A stretch of DNA of 64,000 nucleotides from Acidiferrum sp963745095 (GCA_963745095.1 CAVUWC010000001.1:305734-369733), one strand, 5' to 3'. Counted from the stretch's first letter, positions 24,052 to 32,705 are shown. The notes: a model not told the origin generated them from the letters alone. Numbers and translations: made by a program.

Positions 24052-24621
24052 ATGGCCCCTGTCAAGCACAAAAAAGCCAAGCCCAAAACGCTCCCACGCA
24101 AAAATCCTCTCGCCCCAACGGCCGCTCTGACCGGCGCCCCGCAATCTGCTCACTCGCAAACTCCCGAAGCACGCGCTTCAGCCGAACCGTCTCCGCCTTC
24201 GTCGACGGCCACTGCAGTCGCCGATCAACTCCACTCCACTGCCATCCATCTGCTCCGCCGTCTCCGTGTTCGCGATCGAGAGACCAACGTCGGCCCCGCC
24301 CAACTTTCCGCTCTCTCCGTCCTCGTCTTTGGCGGACCACGATCGTTAGGCGAGCTTGCCGATGCCGAACAGGTCCGGCCGCCCACCATGAGCCGCATTG
24401 TCGCCGGCCTCGAGCGCTCAGGGCTGGTCCGCCGGCACGCTACCGAAGACGGCCGCCGCGTGCGCCTCGAAGCTTCGCCCAAAGGTGTCAGCCTGATGTG
24501 GGAAGCGCGCAAACGTCGCGTGGATTCCCTCGCCAAAGCAGTGGGCGCGCTCCCCGAAAATGAAAGAGAGCAACTCCGCAAAGCCGTCACATTGCTTCAG
24601 CAAGTCGTGCGAACTCTCTAG
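24052..24621 (+). CDS. MarR-family transcriptional regulator
   Basis: 189 residues. A Pro/Ala-rich N-terminus of about 60 residues precedes the winged-helix core: PAQLSALSVLVFGGPRSLGE, LADAEQVRPPTMSRIVAGLE (recognition helix) and the wing HATEDGRRVRLEAS. The end, PENEREQLRKAVTLLQQVV, makes the dimer helix. Divergent from the VOC gene with a shared palindrome. The long N-terminus is unusual and a later start is possible, but no clear ribosome site marks one. Confidence 0.85.
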   Translation: MAPVKHKKAKPKTLPRKNPLAPTAALTGAPQSAHSQTPEARASAEPSPPSSTATAVADQLHSTAIHLLRRLRVRDRETNVGPAQLSALSVLVFGGPRSLGELADAEQVRPPTMSRIVAGLERSGLVRRHATEDGRRVRLEASPKGVSLMWEARKRRVDSLAKAVGALPENEREQLRKAVTLLQQVVRTL

Positions 24622-24688
24622 CACTTCATTACGCTCGAGCTTTTTTTCAACGTGAATCGTAAACGAGAAGGTTGGATTTGCGGTTGAT

Positions 24689-25852
24689 TTAGGAGAATTG
24701 CGAATAAGGTTGAGAGGATGAGGGTCTCGTGTATTCGACGCCGTAGCGGAAAACCAAGCCGCCGGAGAGCGCTTCCACGCGTTTGATTTTGGCGGGGACA
24801 AACAGAGCCGTTTCACCAGGTGAGAAAGGCGCGGCAACTTCGATCAAGGAATCCAGCGGATATACCTGCAGGCTGTGAAAACATACGCCTCCTTTCGAGA
24901 CGTTTTCACATTCGACGACTTCGTCCGCGTGGCCCGGGTGACGCACGCACGCGCTGAAACTTACTCGAATGCGTACGTTGCGCCGCTGGTTCACGCGCTT
25001 TCCGTTTGCATCAAGTTCGCGTGCGGGTACCTCGTGGAGCTTAACCGCGGGGAGCGCAACTTGTCTGGAAGGCAGAGCAGTCACCGGCTCTGGCGGCGTC
25101 AGCACCGCGGTAGTGCTGGTGGTTGCGGGAGAAATTTGGATATCGGATAGCGAAGCAAATTCGGAAACGGCCGATGAAGCGGAGTACGACGACGACGGTG
25201 GTACAGTCGAGGCAGGTCCGCTCGATGTGGGAAGTTCAATCTCAAAAGACTCGACGGATAAATGCATAGGCGCGTCAATAGAAGATGGCTTCGATGCGCG
25301 CGGTGTAAGCGGGAGCGATGGCAAATTTAATGGCAGCTTTGCTGGAGCGATTGCCGGAACCGGAAGGGCCTCGCCTTCGGCTTTTTTCCATGGCGTTGTC
25401 GTGCCGCACTCGGGGCAATGGCGCAGGATGTTTCCGGTTGCAGAGTAGACATCCTCTTCGATGTCTCCTTGTTCCATCTCCGCGCGCGCTTGGCACATGC
25501 TGCATTCGAGGGCAATCCGCTGGCTGGTTTGTTCGAACGGATCGGGTGGAGGAAACTCCATGGGCCAGAAGTCGGGATTAGGATCAACGAAGGTGACACC
25601 GTAAACGTAGCGGCCGGGTTCGCCGCCGATCTGCCCAACGAGACGAATTTCAGCTTCCTTGGAGGAACTGGGAAGCCGTAGCGTCAGGCGTTCATCCGGC
25701 GAGAATCGATATCGAGTGACGACTCCGGCGCCGTGACGGCTGAGGACGACTGTAATCGTCTCTTCGGAGAACACTTTTCCAGTGGCGTCAGTCCCGAGCA
25801 GGACGATAGGTAGTTCTTTTGCGATGCGTCCGCTGCGGCGTTTTTGTTGCAT
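24689..25852 (-). CDS. PilZ-domain protein with a zinc-ribbon-like centre
   Basis: 387 residues. An N-terminal PilZ-like half (KRRSGRIAKELPIVLLG, LSRHGAGVVTRYRFSPDE) is followed by a CSMCQARAE ... HCPECGTTTPW ribbon. After a long Pro/Ser linker comes a second PilZ-like domain beginning NQRRNVRIRVSFSACVRHPG, with ENVSKGGVCF. The RRxxR and (D/N)xSxxG patterns point to c-di-GMP binding; it may link the GGDEF protein at 37522 to cell behaviour. Start ATG 25852. Confidence 0.78.
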   Translation of the reverse strand: MQQKRRSGRIAKELPIVLLGTDATGKVFSEETITVVLSRHGAGVVTRYRFSPDERLTLRLPSSSKEAEIRLVGQIGGEPGRYVYGVTFVDPNPDFWPMEFPPPDPFEQTSQRIALECSMCQARAEMEQGDIEEDVYSATGNILRHCPECGTTTPWKKAEGEALPVPAIAPAKLPLNLPSLPLTPRASKPSSIDAPMHLSVESFEIELPTSSGPASTVPPSSSYSASSAVSEFASLSDIQISPATTSTTAVLTPPEPVTALPSRQVALPAVKLHEVPARELDANGKRVNQRRNVRIRVSFSACVRHPGHADEVVECENVSKGGVCFHSLQVYPLDSLIEVAAPFSPGETALFVPAKIKRVEALSGGLVFRYGVEYTRPSSSQPYSQFS

Positions 25853-26274
25853 AGGTCTGTGGTCAGCGCTCTCTTAGTCAACAGGGTGCGAGCAGATTTC
25901 CCGGCGGCTCGCTTCACGTGCTTTGCGGCCCCCTAATTCTTCCCACGCTCTTCCTATTCTTTCTTCTGCACATTTTTGCAGCTTTGTGCGTGTGGGAGAA
26001 GAGTGGATTGGCTTGGAATAGGTACGTAGGTACTAAAATGAGCCTCGCAGGGACACCGGGAAGTACTGCGAAGATTGAACCCGTCGGTCTATCGACGCGA
26101 AAGGTGGCTGAGAGCAGAATCGTAACTGTAATCGGGAGTTGGTTGCGGCTTCCGGAGCAGAAAGGTTTGGGCCTGATTGCTCCTGTATAACGTTCTGCTG
26201 CTCGCGAGCGCAGCGGAACGATCGGAAGAACTGAACTGGCTTCAGGTTGCAAAGACCCTCCATCCCCCACGCCC

Positions 26275-26310
26275 GAGCGGCCGGTCCCCCCACCGGCCGC
26301 TCATTTTTTT
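26275..26310 (+). terminator. strong intrinsic terminator
   Basis: GAGCGGCCGG (26275-26284) pairs perfectly with CCGGCCGCTC (26293-26302), followed by CATTTTTTT. No plus-strand gene precedes it, so the transcript it ends is unknown. Confidence 0.75.
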
Positions 26311-26373
26311 GGGCGGCGAATAATTCCTAGTAACTCGAACTTTCATCAAAGCGTGAGGTGACTTTGGGCCTAA

Positions 26374-26409
26374 GCGGGGACGGCCCTTCGAAGCTCAGGG
26401 TAAACGTGC
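26374..26409. repeat. palindromic repeat family B, copy 3
   Basis: GCGGGGACGGCCCTTCGAAG followed by CTCAGGGTAAACG. In reverse it matches TTTACCCTGAGCTTCGAAGG as in copies 2 and 4. Confidence 0.55.
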
Positions 26410-26446
26410 CGTGCCCGTACGGAGAAAGATGAGGAGGGGGGCAAAA

Positions 26447-26476
26447 GAAAAAGAGGGCCCTAACGGATAGGCCCTC
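26447..26476 (-). terminator. minus-strand hairpin-terminator 1
   Basis: GAGGGCC (26453-26459) pairs with GGCCCTC (26470-26476). On the minus strand the hairpin is followed by TTTTTC. Confidence 0.6.
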
Positions 26477-26561
26477 TGAACTGAACCACTTCGATGACAC
26501 ACTCGCGGGAAGCGAACCTCCCACACCAGCCAACCACTAGTAAGGCACCCCAGAAGAATGA

Positions 26562-26588
26562 AAAAGGGGGCTGGTGCAAGCCCCCTTT
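26562..26588. terminator. minus/plus hairpin-terminator 2
   Basis: AAAAGGGGGCT (26562-26572) pairs perfectly with AGCCCCCTTTT (26578-26588), giving T-runs on both strands and an 11-bp stem. Confidence 0.6.
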
Positions 26589-26604
26589 TATAAGCTGACC
26601 CCCC

Positions 26605-26635
26605 AAAAAACCAGAACCGAGTCGAGGTTCGGTTC
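26605..26635 (-). terminator. minus-strand hairpin-terminator 3
   Basis: GAACCGA (26614-26620) pairs with TCGGTTC (26629-26635). On the minus strand TGGTTTTTTGG follows. A transcript entering from about 26700 would meet this hairpin first. Confidence 0.55.
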
Positions 26636-27110
26636 CGGCCACCCCGGGAAGCCAATCTTGTAAGTTGCACTAGGAGAGAGCAATAGTTGTGCCAGGGGAG
26701 GGACAAATTTGAATTCTTGCAGAGGTCTATGATTTAAAAGAATTTAGGGGAGCTTCCAAATCGAGAGAAGAAAAAACGGCGCCGAGCCATCTACAAAATC
26801 TCACAGAAAACCTCGAAACACCTACATTCTTTAGGAGTATTGCGTCGACGATAGCCATGTTGGGAGTCATAGGTCAATGCTGATTGTAAAGCCGTTGACG
26901 TTAACGCGAATGATTTGAAATTCTCCCGATATGGCAACAATTGGGACGCTGGCAATGCAGATGCATGCCCCTTGACGCAATTCGCATTTGCTTTCGTCCC
27001 ACGAAAAAGCTCCCTTTCACCACTCTTCATCATCCAACGAGCAGATTGCGGGAAACAAGTTGCAGCGCGCTCGATGGGGCGCTCCAGCCGACCGAACCAG
27101 GAGGAATTTA

Positions 27111-27362
27111 ATGAATCGCTTACCCGATGCAGAATTGGTTCTCATACCAGGCGGGACGTTAATTACGGCCACGCCCGAGGCAGGACGTGCCTTGGCACTG
27201 ATGATCGCGCGCCACACCATCCACAGCATGCAACCGGATCTCGATGTCCTCAAAGCGGGACGGCCAAAGTACTCCACAGATCCGGCAGGACTGATCGCTG
27301 CGGGGCAAGTTGTGGCGATTGAATTCCAGACCATTGCTGCGGCGAATAATTACTGGCGCTGA
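27111..27362 (+). CDS. hypothetical protein, 83 residues
   Basis: A strong AGGAGG ribosome site six bases before ATG 27111 supports translation. The sequence (LVLIPGGTLITATPEAGRAL, HTIHSMQPDLDVLKAGRPKY) has no membrane segment and no motif I recognise. It lies alone between the repeat-rich gap and the anti-sigma gene on the other strand. Confidence 0.6.
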   Translation: MNRLPDAELVLIPGGTLITATPEAGRALALMIARHTIHSMQPDLDVLKAGRPKYSTDPAGLIAAGQVVAIEFQTIAAANNYWR

Positions 27363-27375
27363 GGGGACTCGAGCT

Positions 27376-28734
27376 TTAAATGGCGGCGGTGGCGTGGCGC
27401 CAGCGGCGCCACACTGGCCACGCTGGAATGGAAAACAGGAGAAGCCAGAAGGTCAGGACTGGGCCATATTCGGCGAAGAAGAGGACGATGGAAAGCAGAG
27501 TGCCGGCGACGTTGCGATAGCCGCTGACGGCGGCGTTGTGGATTAGCGTGGAGATCGCGGGGGCCGGGGAGTCGAGTTTGGCTTTGTATTCCTCGGAGAG
27601 TTTCAGGTCAATCGTGGCGAAATCGACGCGGTGCTCGAGATTTTTTTGTTCGGCTTCCATTTGCTCGATTTCGCCGCGGACGCGGGCGATTTCCTGTTCG
27701 ACTTCGAGGACGTCGCTGATTTTTCCGGTGCGCTGCGTGAGGATGGCCTGGAGGCGTTGTTCGGTTTCGCGGGAGTTTTTGAGGCGGGCGACCAGGTCGG
27801 CGTGTTGTTGGGTGACTTCTTCGCCGTTTTGGTTTTCGAGTTCGACGCGGCCGAGGGCTTTGAGTTCGGCAAGGGCGGCGGCGAGTTGCGGCGCGGGAAT
27901 GCGCAGTGAGGCTTGGAGCGAACGCGCGGCACCTTGCGGCGTTGCGACGTTCAAATCGGCGGCATAGCCGTTGTGGCGCGCGAGGATGGCGTCGAGCGAG
28001 GCGTGTGAGGACTCGAAATCTTTCGCGATGATCGAGAGCGAGACGGTGCGGGCGATCATCGGAGCAAGAAGTGTGAGGCCGGACGCGGGTGAAATATTTT
28101 TGTCTTTCCCCGCTAGCCAGGCCTTGTAGCCATTCCTGGCTCGTGGGGAAGCCGAGGGGGACGGGGACGCGGGCGCCGCCAGAGCCCCATTCAGCGTGTA
28201 CATCTGACTGTCCGTGTTTTCTTGCTCACCAGGCGAATTAATCCGCGCGAGGTCAACCCCGAGGCTATTACTGGCCTGGGTTCGCGCTTCTCGTTTCTGT
28301 TGAAGGGCGAGCTCAGCATGAAGAGTGGAGACGGTGGCTTCTCTATTATCAGCGGGCGCCTTCACCTCGTATCGACCCGTCTTCAAACCAACGATCAGGA
28401 TCAGCAGAACAGCTAGAACAGCGGAACCGGTCTGCAATTTCCAGGACTGAATCAGGAGGAACCAATTCTTTCGTCCACTGGAATCACGCAGCCTAGAAGA
28501 AGCGTTGACTGCATCGCCGGAAAGTTGATTCGCAGACTTGGCGTTGACGGGCCCGGAGGCGATGGTCCAGTTCGAGAGAGATTGAGATGTGTTCCGAAGG
28601 GAGGTTACAAGCTCCTGGCAGGGGGCGCAGGACTCGAGGTGGGCGGAGACGGACTGGGCGCGGTCGGGCGAGAGTTCGCCGTCGAGGTGGGCCATGATTT
28701 CTTCTGGGGCGAATGGATGTGTGGTGGCGCTCAT
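27376..28734 (-). CDS. DUF4349-domain anti-sigma factor
   Basis: 452 residues. An N-terminal zinc-finger HxxxCxxC motif (AHLDGELS...SAHLESCAPCQEL) captures the sigma factor. A membrane helix near residue 100 (SAVLAVLLILIVGLKTG) follows, then the DUF4349 region with SIIAKDFESSHASLDAILAR. A coiled coil (RTGKISDVLEVEQEIARVRG) and a second helix, VLTFWLLLFSIPAWPV, come last. It overlaps the sigma gene by four bases (ATGA), so the two are co-translated. The stimulus it senses is unknown. Confidence 0.85.
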   Translation of the reverse strand: MSATTHPFAPEEIMAHLDGELSPDRAQSVSAHLESCAPCQELVTSLRNTSQSLSNWTIASGPVNAKSANQLSGDAVNASSRLRDSSGRKNWFLLIQSWKLQTGSAVLAVLLILIVGLKTGRYEVKAPADNREATVSTLHAELALQQKREARTQASNSLGVDLARINSPGEQENTDSQMYTLNGALAAPASPSPSASPRARNGYKAWLAGKDKNISPASGLTLLAPMIARTVSLSIIAKDFESSHASLDAILARHNGYAADLNVATPQGAARSLQASLRIPAPQLAAALAELKALGRVELENQNGEEVTQQHADLVARLKNSRETEQRLQAILTQRTGKISDVLEVEQEIARVRGEIEQMEAEQKNLEHRVDFATIDLKLSEEYKAKLDSPAPAISTLIHNAAVSGYRNVAGTLLSIVLFFAEYGPVLTFWLLLFSIPAWPVWRRWRHATAAI

Positions 28735-29441
28735 AGACGGATGCCTTTCTGGGGGATTGTTTGCGCGCCTGTCGGCGACGCGGCTGGTTCGGCTGATTGA
28801 GTGGCCTCTTCAGTTGCTGCGGAGACCCCCGATGGCTCGAGCAAATTGCGTAGCGCGGTGCGGGCGCGGAAGAGACGGGAGCGGACGGTGTTGATGGGGA
28901 GCTCGAGGAGGTCAGCGATTTCGGCGTAGCTGAGTTGCTCGAATTCGCGGAGTAGGAGGATTTCGCGATCGATGCGATCGAGCTTTTCGACGGCGCGGCG
29001 GACCCAGAGGCCGGATTCGGTGGCGTCCTGTTTGGCGGGATCAGGGATGGTGCTGGGATGGCCAAAGAACGTGGCGCGGAAGGCGGCTTTGCGGCGATGG
29101 GCGCGAAGGATTTTGAAGGCGATGGCGTAGAGGTAGGTGCGGAAGAGGGCGCGGGGTTCGTAGCGAGAGGCGGCGCGAAGGAGGACCAGGAAAGTTTCTT
29201 GCGAGAGTTCTTCGGCGTAATGGGGATCGGCAGTGCGTCGGCGGAAGAAACCGTAGATGGGATGTTTGTAGCGGAGGAAGAGTTCGTTGAAGGATTCGGC
29301 GGAGCCTTTGGAGAAGGCGAGCATGAGGTGCTCGTCGCTGGCGGGGCTAGCTGGGAAGGCGGGGGTGGGCGGCGTGTCGTTCATAGCGGCGGGCTTGAGA
29401 GCCTCCGAGTTTAGAACGAGAGGTGGGAGTGCGTCTTGCAT
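28731..29441 (-). CDS. ECF-type RNA polymerase sigma factor
   Basis: 236 residues. Region 2 runs from LMLAFSKGSAESFNELFLRY to YAEELSQETFLVLLRA, and region 4 has DREILLLREFEQLSYAEIAD and LPINTVRSRLFRARTALRNL. The N-terminal 35 residues are Pro/Ala-rich and variable. Its stop overlaps the start of the anti-sigma gene, so both are probably expressed and controlled together. ATG at 29384 is an alternative start. Confidence 0.9.
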   Translation of the reverse strand: MQDALPPLVLNSEALKPAAMNDTPPTPAFPASPASDEHLMLAFSKGSAESFNELFLRYKHPIYGFFRRRTADPHYAEELSQETFLVLLRAASRYEPRALFRTYLYAIAFKILRAHRRKAAFRATFFGHPSTIPDPAKQDATESGLWVRRAVEKLDRIDREILLLREFEQLSYAEIADLLELPINTVRSRLFRARTALRNLLEPSGVSAATEEATQSAEPAASPTGAQTIPQKGIRL

Positions 29442-29603
29442 GAAGGGCGGCTTGAGCCTCCACTAACGGTAATGTCGCGAGACGTGGAAAAGTTCCATCA
29501 GAGAGAAACAAAAGATAACGCAGAGTCGCAGAGGGCGCAGAGCCGCGCGGAGAATGGCTGGGCTTGGGTCTGGGAAAGAAAAAGGAGAGCGGAAAAATAG
29601 TGC

Positions 29604-29633
29604 TTGACATATTCCTATATCGGAATGTATTGT
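29604..29633 (+). promoter_or_regulatory. promoter and operator of the ArsR gene
   Basis: TTGACA at 29604-29609, and TATTGT near 29628-29633, with the palindrome ATTCC TATATC GGAAT (29611-29626) in the spacer. This places transcription start at or next to the ATG at 29640, so the message may be leaderless. The site suits ArsR repression. Confidence 0.6.
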
Positions 29634-29639
29634 ACGGTC

Positions 29640-29981
29640 ATGGCAAGAGCGGCGACCACCTCTGACACTTTTAATGCTGTGGCGGAGCCACGGCGGAGAG
29701 AGATACTCAACTACCTGGCCTTGCAGGAGCGGCCAGTGGGGGAGATTGTGGATGCTTTGGAGATGGAGCAGCCTTCCGTTTCGAAGCATTTGCGCGTCTT
29801 AAAGGATGTTGGGCTGGTGCATGGGCGGCGGGATGGGCGGCAGATGTTTTACCGGACGAATGCGGAGGCGATCCGGCCTTTGCACGACTGGGTAGAGAAA
29901 TTTGAAAGATTCTGGAAGCACCAGTTGTTGCGGGTGAAGGAACGGGCGGAAGAGAAGAGCGGGGCGGTGAAGAAGGACTGA
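29640..29981 (+). CDS. ArsR-family regulator
   Basis: 113 residues of winged-helix ArsR type: FNAVAEPRRREILNYLALQE, PVGEIVDALEMEQPSVSKHL, and the wing GLVHGRRDGRQMFYRTNAEA. It lacks the metal-binding ELCVCDL motif, like ArsR proteins paired with SRPBCC genes rather than metal sensors. It is the first gene of an operon with SRPBCC and DinB proteins. The start at 29640 puts the operator directly before it. Confidence 0.88.
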   Translation: MARAATTSDTFNAVAEPRRREILNYLALQERPVGEIVDALEMEQPSVSKHLRVLKDVGLVHGRRDGRQMFYRTNAEAIRPLHDWVEKFERFWKHQLLRVKERAEEKSGAVKKD

Positions 29982-30037
29982 GCGATTAAAGGATTTCGGA
30001 CTAGGCTCTGGAAAAATAAACTCTTTGAGGAGGAACG

Positions 30038-30529
30038 ATGAGTTCGATGGCAACAGCAATGGTGGCACTCGATAGCTTGACGTTGAATATTGTGCAGGAA
30101 ATCTACGTGAAGGCTTCGCTGGACGTGACTTTCGAGACGCTGCTGGAGCAGCTTGGGCCGAGGAATGAGGTAATGAACGGGACGCCCATGCCGATGAAGC
30201 TGGAGGCTTGGCCGGGCGGAAGATGGTTTCGGGATTTGGGCGATGGAGATGGGCACTTCTGGGGCCATGTGCAGGCGATCAAACGGCCGACGCTGCTGGA
30301 GTTTACGGGGCCGATGTTTATGTCCTATCCGGTGAGCTCCAATGTGCAGTACCGGTTGAGCGAGACGGAGGGCGGGACGCTGATCAAGTTTCATCACACA
30401 GCGCTAGGGTTGATTCTGGACGAGCATAGAAAAGGCGTGACAGGCGGGTGGGGCACGATTCATGAACGGGTGCGGAAAGCAGCGGAGGCGCATTTCTCGT
30501 TTGCAGCTGGAGATGGGAAGAAGCAGTAG
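30038..30529 (+). CDS. SRPBCC/AHSA1-domain protein
   Basis: 163 residues with the START-like fold signature: IVQEIYVKASLDVTFETLLE, EAWPGGRWFRDLGDGDGHFW and FTGPMFMSYPVSSNVQYRLS. It follows the ArsR regulator by 56 bases with a ribosome site (GAGGAACG). ArsR-SRPBCC pairs are common, with ligand binding or stress roles, though no ligand is known here. Confidence 0.85.
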   Translation: MSSMATAMVALDSLTLNIVQEIYVKASLDVTFETLLEQLGPRNEVMNGTPMPMKLEAWPGGRWFRDLGDGDGHFWGHVQAIKRPTLLEFTGPMFMSYPVSSNVQYRLSETEGGTLIKFHHTALGLILDEHRKGVTGGWGTIHERVRKAAEAHFSFAAGDGKKQ

Positions 30530-30601
30530 CGCGCGGGGATCGGGTTTCTGGCGCGCGTCCGGCGAATCGAGAATTTCGTTCGAGCTGAAAGGAGAATCGG
30601 T

Positions 30602-31123
30602 ATGTCGATCGCACAAGCAATGCTGGCGGAGTTTGAAGTACAAGCGCCGGTCACACGGAAATTTCTGGAGCGGCTGCCGGAAGATAAGTTGACGTGGAAG
30701 CCGCACCAGAAATCCATGTCCGCGGGGCAGCTGGCCTACCATCTCGCCGCCGTCCCGGGAGGAATCGTTCGCTTCGTACAGAACAATCCGGCGCAGGCAC
30801 CAGAGTCTTTTAACTTTCCCCAGCCCGCGAGCCGGGCGGAAATTCTCAAGACACTGGAAGAGAGCATCTCGACGGTACGAACCCTATTGCCGAAATTCGA
30901 TGACGCGGCGATGACGGAAACCTGGCGCATGGTCGGCGGTGGACGAGAAATGCTGGCGCAACCTCGCGAGGAGTTCTTGCGCGACGTGATGCTGAGCCAC
31001 TGGTACCAGCACCGCGGGCAGTTCAGCGTGTACCTGCGAATGCTCGACGTGGCCGTGCCGGCAAGTTGGGGGCCGAGCGCGGACGAACCTCCGCTTTTCG
31101 TGCAAAAGGCGCAATCGGCCTAG
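30602..31123 (+). CDS. DinB-family protein
   Basis: 173 residues of DinB four-helix type: FLERLPEDKLTWKPHQKSMS, GQLAYHLAAVPGGIVRFVQN (first His) and VMLSHWYQHRGQFSVYLRML (the second and third His). It belongs to the ArsR-led operon, with a ribosome site GAAAGGAG before the ATG. A thiol-transferase role is possible but unproven. Confidence 0.85.
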   Translation: MSIAQAMLAEFEVQAPVTRKFLERLPEDKLTWKPHQKSMSAGQLAYHLAAVPGGIVRFVQNNPAQAPESFNFPQPASRAEILKTLEESISTVRTLLPKFDDAAMTETWRMVGGGREMLAQPREEFLRDVMLSHWYQHRGQFSVYLRMLDVAVPASWGPSADEPPLFVQKAQSA

Positions 31124-31143
31124 TGGCGCCTAAGGAGAAACTT

Positions 31144-31272
31144 ATGTGCCCTGCATGCATAGCGACGACCGCAATACTTATCGCATCGGCGGTTTCAACG
31201 GGTGGAGTAGCGGCGGTGTTGGCGAACAAGCTTCGATGGAAAAATATCACGACGAAACTGTTTCAAAGATAA
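31144..31272 (+). CDS. small Cys-containing membrane protein, 42 residues
   Basis: A strong AAGGAGA ribosome site precedes ATG 31144. MCPACIATTAILIASAVSTG shows a CxxC motif at the start of a membrane helix, and the end is basic (LRWKNITTKL). It sits in the ArsR/DinB operon, 20 bases after DinB. I infer a role with the operon but no function. Confidence 0.65.
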   Translation: MCPACIATTAILIASAVSTGGVAAVLANKLRWKNITTKLFQR

Positions 31273-31286
31273 GAAAAGGAGAAGAC

Positions 31287-31760
31287 ATGGGAGCGACACA
31301 CGAACAAGTGAACCTGATGCTGCATTTGTACGAGTTGAGGAGAGAGGAAAAGCTGCGGGAAGCGCGGGAGTGGGTGATGGTAAATTTTCATCCCAAGAGT
31401 CCCGAGGACGCAATGCGTCTGACGCCGCCAGGAAGCAAAGAAAACGCCTACATGCGGATGGTGATGGGCTACTGGGAGATGGTGGCAAGCATCGCAAACC
31501 GCGGGCTGGTGGATGAAGAATTGTTTTTTGAAAATTCGGGCGAGCAATGGGGAGTGTGGGAAGCGGTGAAGGACCTGGTGCCGACGTGGAGGAAGATGTT
31601 TGCGAATCCACAGTTCCTGGGAAATTTGGAGGAGCATTGCAAGCGACTGGACGCGTGGAGAGAGAAGCGCAATCCGGGATCGGTGGAGGTACTGCGGAAG
31701 GTGTACGCCCAAATGGGCGAAGCCGTGCAGGAAAACAAAGCGCGCTCAGCGAGCAAATAA
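31287..31760 (+). CDS. DUF4760-like hypothetical protein
   Basis: 157 residues with a good AAGGAGAAGAC ribosome site at ATG 31287. It is largely helical, with NLMLHLYELRREEKLREARE, WVMVNFHPKSPEDAMRLTPP, and MVMGYWEMVASIANRGLVDE, resembling DUF4760-type proteins with no known function. It lies between the 42-residue membrane peptide and the DUF899 gene in the same operon. Confidence 0.6.
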   Translation: MGATHEQVNLMLHLYELRREEKLREAREWVMVNFHPKSPEDAMRLTPPGSKENAYMRMVMGYWEMVASIANRGLVDEELFFENSGEQWGVWEAVKDLVPTWRKMFANPQFLGNLEEHCKRLDAWREKRNPGSVEVLRKVYAQMGEAVQENKARSASK

Positions 31761-31864
31761 CCGTGGCATTGAATGAATTGGCGCGCGGAAGCCTGTGAGG
31801 TATGGACTTGCGGGCTTCCGCACTTTCCGAGTGGCCGAGAAAAACTCTGTAAGGAGAAGAAATC

Positions 31865-32617
31865 ATGAGTCAGAGCACCGCAGAAAATCCAAAAGTAGTG
31901 ACACGAGATAAATGGATCACGGCACGAAAGGAATTGCTGGCGAAGGAGAAAAGTCTGACGCGGCAGCGAGACGTGCTGGCGCAGGAACGGCTGCAGTTCC
32001 CGTGGCTGAAAGTCGAGAAGAACTATGTGTTCGATACACCGGTCGGGAAGAAGAGCCTGGCGGATTTGTTCGGCGGAAAGAGCCAGCTGGCGATCTACCA
32101 CTTCATGCTGGGACCCGATTGGGAACAAGGATGCCCTAGCTGCTCGCTGATTACGGACCAGATGGACCCGATGGCGATCCACCTCGCACAGCGGGACGTG
32201 CGGCTGATGCTGGTGTCGCACGCGCCGCTGGCGAAGATCGCGGAATTCAAAAAGCGCATGGGATGGAAGCTGCCGTGGGCTTCGTCGTTTGGAAGCGATT
32301 TCAATTTTGACTACGAAGTGTCGGTGAAGAAGGAAGATGTGGGCAAAGAGAGCACTTACAACTACACAGTGACGAAGTTTCCGAGCGAGGAACGGCCGGG
32401 CATGAGCATTTTCTACAAGAACGCGAACGGCGAAATCTTTCACACGTTCTCCGTGTATGGGCGCGGGCTGGAAGATTTCATGGGGTTCTACGCCATTCTG
32501 GACCGCGTGCCGAAAGGGAGAGATGAGGCGGGGTTGACGCACGGAATGGCGTGGGTGAAGCATCACGACCGGTATCCGGAGAGCAACATCGTTGAAGTGA
32601 AGAGCGCGAAGGGCTAA
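31865..32617 (+). CDS. DUF899 (thioredoxin-like) protein
   Basis: 250 residues of the DUF899 family. VVTRDKWITARKELLAKEKS is the family opening, and LPW/FPWLKVEKNYVFDT is followed by DWEQGCPSCSLITDQMD in the thioredoxin-like part (CPSC) and a C-terminal FHTFSVYGRGLEDFMGFYAI. The reaction is unknown. It closes the 29640-32617 operon, which ends with a strong terminator. Confidence 0.9.
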   Translation: MSQSTAENPKVVTRDKWITARKELLAKEKSLTRQRDVLAQERLQFPWLKVEKNYVFDTPVGKKSLADLFGGKSQLAIYHFMLGPDWEQGCPSCSLITDQMDPMAIHLAQRDVRLMLVSHAPLAKIAEFKKRMGWKLPWASSFGSDFNFDYEVSVKKEDVGKESTYNYTVTKFPSEERPGMSIFYKNANGEIFHTFSVYGRGLEDFMGFYAILDRVPKGRDEAGLTHGMAWVKHHDRYPESNIVEVKSAKG

Positions 32618-32652
32618 ACAAGGTCTGTATTCAAAAGGACTGTATTCAAGTT

Positions 32653-32705
32653 GGTGCCCAAAGGGCTGCTGAAGGATAAGGCGGTCGTTTGGGCACCTTT
32701 TTTTT
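32653..32705 (+). terminator. intrinsic terminator of the ArsR-led operon
   Basis: GGTGCCCAAA (32653-32662) pairs perfectly with TTTGGGCACC (32688-32697), and eight T follow. The loop is 25 bases. Confidence 0.85.

Larger units (their letters stand above)
25853..27110. other. gene-free gap of about 1.26 kb with hairpins
   Basis: No convincing protein gene. Frames of 90 and 103 residues exist at 25918 (+) and 26706 (-) but lack ribosome sites and known motifs. The gap holds one strong plus-strand terminator, repeat B copy 3 and three hairpins with T-runs on the minus strand, suggesting that small transcripts arise here. Confidence 0.6.

Noticed and set aside
25918..26190. 90-residue plus-strand frame with a hydrophobic start
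   Set aside because: No ribosome site, non-ATG start and no motif. It could be a chance frame before the terminator at 26275.
26395..26706. 103-residue minus-strand frame
   Set aside because: It crosses two hairpin terminators and has no ribosome site or motif; it is more likely non-coding.
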